Source of the DNA: CAVPDE01 sp963702565
Lineage (GTDB): Bacteria; Desulfobacterota; DSM-4660; Desulfatiglandales; HGW-15
Reading direction: 5' to 3'
DNA length: 64,000 nucleotides
NCBI GenBank assembly: GCA_963702565.1
Contig: CAVPDE010000001.1
Span: 15,863 to 79,862, forward strand
The notes under the pieces were generated by a model, which ran no database searches, was not told where the DNA came from, and saw only the letters and a program-made list of their open reading frames with translations. Made by a program: the position numbers and the translations under genes. Positions within the stretch are counted from its first letter, which is position 1. Every line of letters starts with the position of its first letter. Shown one piece after another: positions 36,089 to 43,207 of the stretch.

Positions 36089-36706
36089 ATGACCCGCACA
36101 CAACGATCGCTCATCTTCCTGGTTCTCCTGTCCTGCTGCGCCTGTTCAAGCCTGAAACAGCCCGGCCAGAAGGTCGACTATTTCACCCTGGAATATGAGC
36201 CGCCCCAGGTTCAGGGGCTCACGGCGCTGCCTTTCGTCCTGAGGATAGAACGATTCAGTGTGTCACCCCTTTACAACACCCATCAGATCATCTACCGGGA
36301 TCGGTCGTTCAGACGAGAAGCCTACCCTTACGAGAAGTGGCGTGCCGCTCCGGGCGAACTGGTCACCTATTACCTTTCGAGAGATTTCAAGCACGCCGGC
36401 CTGTTCAAAGCCGTGGCTCCCTACGAGAGCAGGGTCGAGCCTTCCCTGATCATGGAAGGATCTGTGGATGAGTTTTTCGAATGGGACTCGGAGGACGGAT
36501 GGAAAGCCGTGCTGACCGTGAGCACGGTTCTTTTGTCTCACCCTCAGCCCGACCTGAGCAAACGGATTATTTTCCAGAAGACTTTTCATGCGGTGAAGCC
36601 TTGCAAGAAGAGAAACGTCGCAAGCCTTTCCGAAGCCATGAGCGAGGCGATGGCCGAGGTTTCCGCTCAAGTGATCCGGGCGACCTATCAGCATCTGGTG
36701 AAGTGA
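36089..36706 (+). CDS. ABC-transport auxiliary lipoprotein (PqiC/LptE-like)
   Basis: 205 residues with a lipoprotein signal (SLIFLVLLSCCAC) and the ABC-type auxiliary lipoprotein domain: DYFTLEYEPP, LRIERFSVSPLYNTHQIIYR, RAAPGELVTYYL and a C-terminal amphipathic helix with SEAMSEAMAEVSAQV. These proteins partner MCE systems at the outer membrane. The ATG at 36089 has AAGGAG 7 bp upstream. It is the last gene of the mla operon. Confidence 0.85.
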   Translation: MTRTQRSLIFLVLLSCCACSSLKQPGQKVDYFTLEYEPPQVQGLTALPFVLRIERFSVSPLYNTHQIIYRDRSFRREAYPYEKWRAAPGELVTYYLSRDFKHAGLFKAVAPYESRVEPSLIMEGSVDEFFEWDSEDGWKAVLTVSTVLLSHPQPDLSKRIIFQKTFHAVKPCKKRNVASLSEAMSEAMAEVSAQVIRATYQHLVK

Positions 36707-36731
36707 AGCAAAGAGCATGGAGCTAAGAGCG
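36707..36731. repeat. Heptamer array abutting a stop codon
   Basis: AGCNNNN at 36707, 36714, 36721 and 36728, starting at the first base after the lipoprotein stop. The last unit provides the GAGGAG ribosome-binding site of the next gene. Confidence 0.55.
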
Positions 36732-36746
36732 AGGAGATCACCCTTC

Positions 36747-37628
36747 ATGGAACCGGAACTTATAGAGATCAAGCAGGACCGGCCGGGGTTTGATCGCTTT
36801 ATCGGATCGTGGTTGTGTCCGTTCGACAAAATCATGGTCATCGATGTCGGACCTTCCCGATCCTTGCCGAAACTCATCGCCGCCCTCACCGCCAGGGGTG
36901 TTCACCGAGTGGACTATGTTCTCCTCACCCACATCCACATGGATCACGCAGGAGGACTGGCGGAATTCCTCGATCACTTTCCCATGGCTCGCGCCGTGTG
37001 CCACAGCAAAGCGATCTCTCACCTCCTGGACCCCTCCAAGCTCTGGCTGGGGAGTCAAAAGACCCTGGGAGATCTGGCGGAGGCCTATGGCCCCATCAAG
37101 CCGGTCAAAAGAGAACGCCTCATTCCGCACACCGAAGCGCAGGCCGAAGGCATCGACCTCATCGAGACTCCCGGCCATGCGGTTCACCATCTCAGTTACA
37201 TTGTCAGGGGAAACCTCTTTGCAGGCGAGGCGGGCGGCATTTACGTCAGAGGGGAAGGCTGGGAGTATCTGCGACCCGCGACCCCTCCTGTCTTCTTTCT
37301 GAAGCAATTTCTTGAAAGCATGGATCGCCTCCTGAACGCGAGGGATCTGACCATGTGCTACGCGCATTTCGGCAGAGCGGACAGTTCGCACCACATGCTA
37401 CAAAGAGCACGGGCGCAACTCCTTTTCTGGGAGCGGATCATCCGGGAAGAGATGGCCAAGGGCGATCCGCTTCTGATGGAACGATGCATGGCTAAGCTCC
37501 TGGGTGAAGACCAGGAGCTCACCGCTTTTCAAGCCATGTCTTCTGCGGACCAAGACAGAGAAAGATTCTTCATGGGAAATTCGATCAACGGTTACCTGGG
37601 GTTTCTCCAGGAAAACCCTAATCCATGA
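36747..37628 (+). CDS. Metallo-beta-lactamase-fold hydrolase
   Basis: 293 residues with the MBL-fold zinc motif THIHMDHAGG, a later His in ETPGHAVHHLSYIV, an Asp/Glu-containing segment NLFAGEAGGIY, and a terminal His in MCYAHFGRADSSHHM. The substrate is unknown; such proteins hydrolyse thioesters, lactones or phosphodiesters. The start at 36747 follows AGGAG; the frame is open to 36717. It probably shares a transcript with the mla operon. Confidence 0.85.
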   Translation: MEPELIEIKQDRPGFDRFIGSWLCPFDKIMVIDVGPSRSLPKLIAALTARGVHRVDYVLLTHIHMDHAGGLAEFLDHFPMARAVCHSKAISHLLDPSKLWLGSQKTLGDLAEAYGPIKPVKRERLIPHTEAQAEGIDLIETPGHAVHHLSYIVRGNLFAGEAGGIYVRGEGWEYLRPATPPVFFLKQFLESMDRLLNARDLTMCYAHFGRADSSHHMLQRARAQLLFWERIIREEMAKGDPLLMERCMAKLLGEDQELTAFQAMSSADQDRERFFMGNSINGYLGFLQENPNP

Positions 37629-37680
37629 GAAGCCTCCCCGTCATCACCGGGCCCCAGGCGCCGCCTGGCGGTTCCGGGGA

Positions 37681-38364
37681 TCACGCCACTTTCTGCAGAA
37701 GGCCTCTTGCCCGGTCCCGCAGCTTTCTGACGGTTCTTTCCGCCAAGCTTCGGTTCTGATACCGGCGCAGGTCTTCAGGGTCTACGGCCTCCGGGCAGTG
37801 CCTGAGCTGGAGCTTGATGACCGCGTGGCGGTCATCGACGAGAAACCTTCTGTAAATCAGACGGGCCGGGAAAAATCTGAACTCCCGTTCCAGAATAGCC
37901 GCAGACCAGTCGATAAGGTAAGGGCTTCCGTCTTCCCCCACCAGGACATTGGCCGCTCTCTTGAGATCGCAGTGACACAGGCCTCTTCGGTGAACCCGCT
38001 CTACAAGGTCGCGCAAGGTTTCAAAGAATTGGACCGGAAGTCTCTCCGTCTTCTCAAGTCCTTCGATGCTCCTGCCCTGGATTTCCTCAAGGACCAGCGC
38101 AAGGCCTCCCACAACGCCATAAAGCGCAGGCACGCCCTTCAGTCCCTTGAGCCTCCGGTAGGCTTTCTTTTCTCTCCAGATCAGGAAGCGGCCGATGAGA
38201 TTTCTGAACACCCGGCCATTGACGCTGAAATCCTTGACGACCGCTCGGGCATCGCCTTCTTCGATCCGGTACAGAGCCGGCCTTGTGGAAGACGGCTTCC
38301 GGAGGGTGGCAGTTTTGTTTTCTGTAAGATCCAGGAGTGTTAGGGACTCAACCTTGAGATTCAT
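37681..38364 (-). CDS. Small kinase-fold protein, LPS/Kdo kinase-like
   Basis: 227 residues with protein-kinase-like motifs: a Lys in ARAVVKDF, the catalytic loop HCDLKRAANVLV and a metal-binding DW in YLIDWSAA in place of DFG. This pattern fits the lipopolysaccharide-kinase/RIO-like branch that phosphorylates sugars of the LPS core. The substrate is not provable. Its start codon lies inside the end of hypB (17-bp overlap), so it is translated from the hyp transcript, an unexpected partner. Confidence 0.72.
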   Translation of the reverse strand: MNLKVESLTLLDLTENKTATLRKPSSTRPALYRIEEGDARAVVKDFSVNGRVFRNLIGRFLIWREKKAYRRLKGLKGVPALYGVVGGLALVLEEIQGRSIEGLEKTERLPVQFFETLRDLVERVHRRGLCHCDLKRAANVLVGEDGSPYLIDWSAAILEREFRFFPARLIYRRFLVDDRHAVIKLQLRHCPEAVDPEDLRRYQNRSLAERTVRKLRDRARGLLQKVA

Positions 38365-39028
38365 TCTTGAAGGCCTGCGACTTCTCCTTTACCCTTTCCT
38401 GCAACCACCGACACCAGTTTCCCAACCCCTCTCCGGTCTTGCAGGAGATCTGAAAGATGACCAGGTCCGGATTGATGTTCAAGGAGTCCTTCATGATCTT
38501 CTCCACGCTGCAATCCACATAGGGGAGGAGATCGATCTTGTTGATCAGGAGCACCTTGGACTCGTGGAACATGAGAGGGTACTTGGACGGCTTGTCATCC
38601 CCTTCCGCAACGCTCAGAATCATCACCTTGAAGTCCTCCCCCACTTTGAATTCCGCGGGGCAGACCAGGTTTCCGACGTTCTCGACCACCAGAAGATCCA
38701 ATCGGTTGAAATCGAACTCAGGAAAAGTCTCCCGGATCATGTTCCCGTCCAGGTGGCATGCCCCTCCCGTGTTGATCTGCACCGCGGGAACGCCCTTTCG
38801 GGCAATCCTTTCTGCATCGCTCGTGGACTGAATGTCTCCTTCGATCACACCGATGCGAAGGTCCTTTTTCAGGGCATCAATGGTTTTTTCCAGGAGGCTC
38901 GTTTTTCCGGCACCCGGGGAGCTCATGAGATTGATGACCAGAAGATGATGCTGCTGAAACAGCGCCTTGTTCTGTTCAGCGATCCGCTCGTTCGCTTCCA
39001 GGATATTCCTCACTACAGAAACTTTCAT
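38348..39028 (-). CDS. hypB: Hydrogenase nickel-incorporation GTPase HypB
   Basis: 226 residues. Motifs: P-loop SSPGAGKTSLL, GDIQSTSDAERI, NTGGACHLDGNMI (metal-binding Cys-His) and the GTP-specificity motif INKIDLLPY. It delivers nickel to [NiFe]-hydrogenase with HypA. There is no His-rich N-terminal nickel store. The ATG at 39028 is preceded by GGAGGG; the longer frame upstream runs through a hairpin and a heptamer array and is not coding. No hydrogenase subunit gene is in the window. Confidence 0.95.
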   Translation of the reverse strand: MKVSVVRNILEANERIAEQNKALFQQHHLLVINLMSSPGAGKTSLLEKTIDALKKDLRIGVIEGDIQSTSDAERIARKGVPAVQINTGGACHLDGNMIRETFPEFDFNRLDLLVVENVGNLVCPAEFKVGEDFKVMILSVAEGDDKPSKYPLMFHESKVLLINKIDLLPYVDCSVEKIMKDSLNINPDLVIFQISCKTGEGLGNWCRWLQERVKEKSQAFKNESQG

Positions 39029-39059
39029 TAAATCCCTCCACCAAATCGTTGACAGCTTG

Positions 39060-39136
39060 CCCGCCCTCCAGAGGCGAGTAACCCTCTGGCGGGTCACCGT
39101 CACTGTTGACCGCGCACCGTTTACTGATCTGACTGG
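39060..39136. repeat. Hairpin and heptamer array upstream of hypB
   Basis: A strong hairpin (CCAGAGG ... CCTCTGG with CCCGCC/CGGG outer arms, 39058-39094) lies next to 7-base-periodic ACCGTNN/ACTGNNN units from about 39095 to 39136, in the 134-bp gap between hypA and hypB. Confidence 0.55.
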
Positions 39137-39162
39137 CTTCTTCTTCTGTCTTCTCTCTTTTC

Positions 39163-39504
39163 TCACTCCACCTCCATCTCGACGATGGATAACTCCTGGC
39201 CTTCGATCGTTTCAATCGCTGTGCTGGCGCAGGTCGGGCAGACAAAGACAAAGTCCTTGATATCGAAGGCCTCGTCACACTGGGCGCAGTACCCTTTGAG
39301 GGCAATCCGGTCCATCAGGAGTTTAGCCCCTTCGAGAGGAGTCCCCTGGATGATAATTTCAAAACAGAAGGACAAAGACTCCGGCACAATAGCGGACATC
39401 TCTCCGATGCTCAAACGCACAGAGCGGAGCGTCGTAGCCCCATGCTTTGACATCTCCTCCTGGAGAATGCTGACCAGACTCTGCGCAATAGACATTTCAT
39501 GCAT
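39163..39504 (-). CDS. hypA: Hydrogenase maturation nickel-binding protein HypA
   Basis: 113 residues, the standard length. The N-terminal MHE supplies the nickel ligands and two CxxC motifs (CAQCDEAF and CPTC) form the zinc site. The family pattern MSIAQSLVSILQEE and VRLSIGEMSAIVPESL is clear. It works with HypB, encoded next on the same strand. Confidence 0.95.
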   Translation of the reverse strand: MHEMSIAQSLVSILQEEMSKHGATTLRSVRLSIGEMSAIVPESLSFCFEIIIQGTPLEGAKLLMDRIALKGYCAQCDEAFDIKDFVFVCPTCASTAIETIEGQELSIVEMEVE

Positions 39505-39524
39505 ATTTAGGCACTCAACACCTT

Positions 39525-39754
39525 GGAGTAACGGAGCATTGGAGTCCTGGAGTGTTGGAGTATTGGAGTTATGGAGTGCTGCGATAACTCCTTTTTAGCG
39601 GCCTCCTTTTCATTTCTCCATTACTCCAGTACTCCAACACTCCATTCTTGATTTCGTCCACCTTCACGCTTTTTTTCGTGCTTTCCTTATTTCGTGTTTT
39701 CGTGGTTGCTGTTTTGCCTTTTCATCCTGTCTTCTGTCTACTGTCTTCTGTATT
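39525..39754. repeat. Cluster of four exact 7/8-base arrays
   Basis: GGAGNNNN seven times in exact 8-base register (39525-39580); its inverted form CTCCNNNN four times (39616-39647); TTTCGTGN-type octamers four times (39674-39705); and CTGTNNN four times in 7-base register (39727-39754). All fill the 281-bp gap between DUF2333 and hypA. Confidence 0.85.
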
Positions 39755-39785
39755 CTTACAATTTTGACACTTTAGGCACTTCTTC

Positions 39786-40742
39786 TCACCCTTGCGTCAA
39801 CGCCACGGTCAGGGAATTCATCTTCTGCCTGGCATCATTGAAGATGCCTGAGAGATTCAAGGAATGGTTTGCGAAAATGCTGTCCGGGTCCCCGTTGAAA
39901 ACGATCAGGGGCTCGAAATGGCATCGGCCGAGAATCTCCAGGATCTTGTCCACGAGGGTCACGGAGTTCTTGTCCATGAGAACTTCGTGGAAGTCCACCC
40001 GAATCGCCCGGAAGGACTCATGCAGTGCATACGCCACACCCTGGGCGTAGTAAAAGTTGTCATCGATCTGGCGCCATGGAATATCGATGTCCACGCTTGG
40101 AGCCGGCGATGCCTTATCCTTTTGCTCCTCGATGCTTAGAGTGGATTTCATATCTCGTGGTGCATTGATCAACCGGGTGTTCACTCCGCCCATAAGGGAC
40201 AGATATTGGTTGAGGAGTTCTGTCAGGTTGTCGGCCCTGGCATAGAAATGCGACTTCCCTGCCGCGAGATTCTGGCTGTAGGTCTCCAGCTGCGTGAGGG
40301 CCGATTTCCATTTGCTTTCCGCAGAAGGGAACCACCACTTGAAGGGGTCATTGGACAGGTTCGTGAAAGCGGCTTCCGCGCTCGGATCCAGCCGGTCTGT
40401 GGTTCGCATGCGAGAGAGGTTGTCCCTCACCACCCTCACATTGTAGCGGACCACCTCGAGCACACCCAACTGAAAATTGGGCATGTTGTCCAGAAAAGCC
40501 GTGGGCCAGAACAGATCGTTGGGCAGCCAGTTGTCAGCCATCTCCTTGACCAGGATCTCATTGACCTTGATGAAGTGAGCTCCCTTGACCTTCTTGTCCA
40601 GCCCCTCTAAGGTTTGATACTGGGGCTTTCTGGAGTTGATCACCATGACCACCACACAGAAAACGACAAGGAGGAGGAGCACCAAAACTCCGATGCGGCC
40701 GCGTCCTCTCATGTGAGATTCATCCTGTTTCATTTCTTGCAT
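39786..40742 (-). CDS. DUF2333 family protein
   Basis: 318 residues with one N-terminal membrane segment (IGVLVLLLLVVFCVVVMVI) and a periplasmic DUF2333-type domain (ADNWLPNDLFWPTAFLDNMP, FYYAQGVAYALHESFRAIRV, ILGRCHFEPLIVFNGDPDSI). The family is found in proteobacteria and has no established function. The start is supported by GGAGATGAG. It is on the same strand as the hyp genes but separated by the repeat cluster. Confidence 0.8.
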   Translation of the reverse strand: MQEMKQDESHMRGRGRIGVLVLLLLVVFCVVVMVINSRKPQYQTLEGLDKKVKGAHFIKVNEILVKEMADNWLPNDLFWPTAFLDNMPNFQLGVLEVVRYNVRVVRDNLSRMRTTDRLDPSAEAAFTNLSNDPFKWWFPSAESKWKSALTQLETYSQNLAAGKSHFYARADNLTELLNQYLSLMGGVNTRLINAPRDMKSTLSIEEQKDKASPAPSVDIDIPWRQIDDNFYYAQGVAYALHESFRAIRVDFHEVLMDKNSVTLVDKILEILGRCHFEPLIVFNGDPDSIFANHSLNLSGIFNDARQKMNSLTVALTQG

Positions 40743-40941
40743 TTCTCATCTCCTTCGGCTTTCGTTCAAAAAAGAGGGGGATCTCCTGCCGGTGCAAGGA
40801 TCGTCGATGCAATCATACGGGCAAGCTCAAAGCATTGTCAACCCGAGATTCCGCAGACTTACGGCCTGAAAAAGATTGACACCACCCCCTCTTTATCCTA
40901 GTTTTGATGGCTGGCCTTCTCATTTCATCGGAGGTTTGAAA

Positions 40942-41427
40942 ATGGCTGAGAATCTTCTGAAAGGCAAAACCGTTCTGATCGTGGATGATGAGCGTGACAT
41001 CCTTGAAACTCTCGAAGATCTGCTTCCCATGTGCGAGGTGGTGAAAGCTTCTACCTTTGAAGAGGGCAAGCTGGCGCTGGAAACCCAGGCTTTGGACATA
41101 GCGGTTCTGGATATCATGGGCGTGGATGGCTACAAGCTGCTCGATATTGCACGAAATAGAAAAGTGGTCCCTGTGATGCTCACCGCTCACGCTTTGAGCC
41201 CTGACCACACGATCAGTTCCTACAGGAGGGGAGCCGCCCTCTATGTGCCTAAGGACAAGATTGCAAACATCCCAGAGTATCTCAATGACGTGTTGCAGGC
41301 GATCAAGGCAGGGAAAAGCACCTGGTGGCGTTGGCTTGATAAATTCGAGTCCTATTACAACAAGAAATTCGAGGCGAAATGGAAGGACAAGGACGAGGAA
41401 TTCTGGCGTTCTTTCCCTTACACTTGA
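40942..41427 (+). CDS. Single-domain response regulator with basic C-terminal tail
   Basis: 161 residues. The receiver domain has the acidic pair Asp15-Asp16 (LIVDDERD), the phosphoacceptor Asp57 (VLDIMG), the conserved Thr in MLTAHAL and the Lys in YVPKDKI. A 45-residue tail rich in Lys and aromatic residues (WWRWLDKFESYYNKKFEAKW) follows, with no known output domain. Start at 40942 after GGAGG. No histidine kinase is adjacent. Confidence 0.88.
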   Translation: MAENLLKGKTVLIVDDERDILETLEDLLPMCEVVKASTFEEGKLALETQALDIAVLDIMGVDGYKLLDIARNRKVVPVMLTAHALSPDHTISSYRRGAALYVPKDKIANIPEYLNDVLQAIKAGKSTWWRWLDKFESYYNKKFEAKWKDKDEEFWRSFPYT

Positions 41428-42316
41428 GCCTCTGCTCCTTTCCGATCTTCAGACCGCTCGATTAGGCCAGGCCCCGAAAAAGGCTTTTTTTGAATTTCTT
41501 TAGATATTTCAACTATTCTCTTGCTTCCCCTAATGTTGTGTTCTAGGTTTCCTTGCGAAGGGCTCAACCTTCCTAGGGCTATCCCAAGACAAAGAGATCT
41601 GTTGTCGATATGCGCCATCCTTACCGAGCCACAACGAATTACTTGGCCCTCTTGATCGGATTCCTCGGGATCGCCGCCTTGATCGTTCTGCTGATGCTCT
41701 GAACTCGTCCTCAAAGCCTCGCCCTGTTCTGTTCGGAGGCCATCCTAGCTTCTCTCAAATAGACTTCTAATACCGGCCCTAACTGCATAGTAGACTGTGC
41801 AAAGGCGCACAATTCTAAGTGCATTCTTAAGGCTGCATGTTTGATGTTATGGGCAAGCGTTTGCATTCCCTCCGCTTCTCATGAGACACAACTCCAGCAT
41901 CCCCTTAGGGAAAAAGGGTTGGTAGTTTCTTACCCATGTTTGCTCCAACACGCTGCACGTGCTGGCGTGTAAATTGCAGATTATTTGGATTAAACCTTTC
42001 GCGTAACCTACTGAGAGAGCTAAGAGAAGAAATTCTTTCGGCAAGAACAGCGTAGCTTCCAACCGTCAAAAAAACCTCAAGCGCTTTCGAATTTCTTTAA
42101 AAGGTAGAACGCCCTTTGGGTGGTGCTCGTATTGAATTTGCTTTGAGCGGTTTAGTCTATTGAAGCCTCCTGCACTACCGGAGGACCATGACGGCTCACA
42201 ATGAAAGATCGTCGGCCGACGGGCCAGTGAGGACCGAAAAGTGGAGAACCGCAAGGGACTGGTTTCCGGAAAGCGACAATTAGATCTTTAATTTCACTGG
42301 AAAAGGAGGATTCATC
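41428..42316. other. 889-bp stretch without an established gene
   Basis: No gene with family similarity on either strand. It holds one possible 30-residue hydrophobic ORF (41610-41702), and an AAAGGAGG ribosome-binding site for the caspase gene at the right end. The promoter of the 42.3-kb cluster should be here. Confidence 0.5.
41610..41702 (+). CDS. Possible small membrane peptide
   Basis: A 30-codon frame beginning MRHPYRATTNYLALLIGF and ending in a leucine-rich hydrophobic stretch, i.e. a short basic N-terminus plus one membrane span. The upstream AAAGAGAT is poorly spaced, so the start is weakly supported. It could be chance. Confidence 0.25.
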   Translation: MRHPYRATTNYLALLIGFLGIAALIVLLML

Positions 42317-43153
42317 ATGGCGACAGGAATGGCATTGACACTTGGACTTAATTCGGTGAATCCGAAGCATTACGGAGGCTGGTCTGGAGAGCTGAGTGCC
42401 TGCGAGGCGGATGCTGAGGATATGGCCAGCATCGCCAAAGGGAATAAATTTAAAGTGACCATCCTAATGACCAAAGCGGCAACTCGTGCACGGATGGTGG
42501 CCGAAATCACAAAGGCAGCGCGTACGCTGAAATCCGGGGACATCTTCATGCTGAGTTATTCGGGGCACGGGGGCCAGCTGCCGGATATCAACGACGACGA
42601 GCCCGATGCAGAAGACGAGACATGGTGCCTCTATGACGGGGAATTTGTGGACGATGAACTCTATGTGCTGTGGAGGAAATTCGCTCCGGGGGTCCGGATC
42701 TTGATGTTCTCCGACAGTTGCCACAGCGGCACGGTTGCCAAACTCGCCTATTACCAAGGGACCGTAAGCCTACGAGCTGGGGCCGTCGGCCCGAAGGAAG
42801 TGAAATACCGGGCCATGCCGCCCGATGTGGCCCTCCGCACCTACCGGAAGAACAAAGCCTTTTACGACAGGATTTTGAAAGCAAAAGTCCCCAAAGAAAA
42901 GCAGCCGACCGTCAAAGCGAGTATCCTGCTCATCTCAGGCTGCCAGGACAACCAGCTTTCGTCCGATGGGAATTTCAACGGGCTCTTTACGGCTCAACTC
43001 CTCAAGGTATGGAAGAACGGGTCCTTCAAAGGGAACTACAAAACCTTCTACAAGGAGATCCTCAAGCGGATGCCTCCCGACCAAACACCGAACTACTTCT
43101 GGGTAGGAGCCCCCAATCCCAAGTTCGAAAGCCAGAGGCCCTTCACGGTTTAA
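42317..43153 (+). CDS. Caspase-like (peptidase C14, metacaspase-type) protease
   Basis: 278 residues with the His-Cys dyad of clan CD peptidases: His84 in LSYSGHGGQ and Cys135 in MFSDSCHSGT. The N-terminal WSGELSACEADAEDMASIA is the usual caspase-fold start of prokaryotic metacaspases. The acidic loop DDEPDAEDETWCLYDGEFVDD could bind calcium, as in calcium-dependent metacaspases. No fused sensor domain is present, so regulation probably comes from neighbours. A perfect AAAGGAGG precedes the ATG. It is the first gene of the 42.3-57.8 kb plus-strand cluster. Confidence 0.9.
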   Translation: MATGMALTLGLNSVNPKHYGGWSGELSACEADAEDMASIAKGNKFKVTILMTKAATRARMVAEITKAARTLKSGDIFMLSYSGHGGQLPDINDDEPDAEDETWCLYDGEFVDDELYVLWRKFAPGVRILMFSDSCHSGTVAKLAYYQGTVSLRAGAVGPKEVKYRAMPPDVALRTYRKNKAFYDRILKAKVPKEKQPTVKASILLISGCQDNQLSSDGNFNGLFTAQLLKVWKNGSFKGNYKTFYKEILKRMPPDQTPNYFWVGAPNPKFESQRPFTV

Positions 43154-43207
43154 ACGGATTTCCGGGTCCGACGCGTTGGCCATGAGCAGAGAGAAGGAGG
43201 ATGAGCA

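Noticed and set aside
39029..39166. 46-residue N-terminal extension of HypB
   Set aside because: The extension runs through a hairpin and a heptamer array, is rich in Arg, and lacks the His-rich pattern of extended HypB; the ATG at 39028 has a good ribosome-binding site.
39525..39754. CRISPR-like array
   Set aside because: The period is only 7-8 bases with three to seven fixed positions; there are no 23-40 base repeats with spacers and no cas genes.
42317..43153. Reading the caspase gene as a gingipain or separase relative
   Set aside because: The short length, the early WSGELSACEADAEDM block and the spacing of His84 and Cys135 fit prokaryotic metacaspases better.
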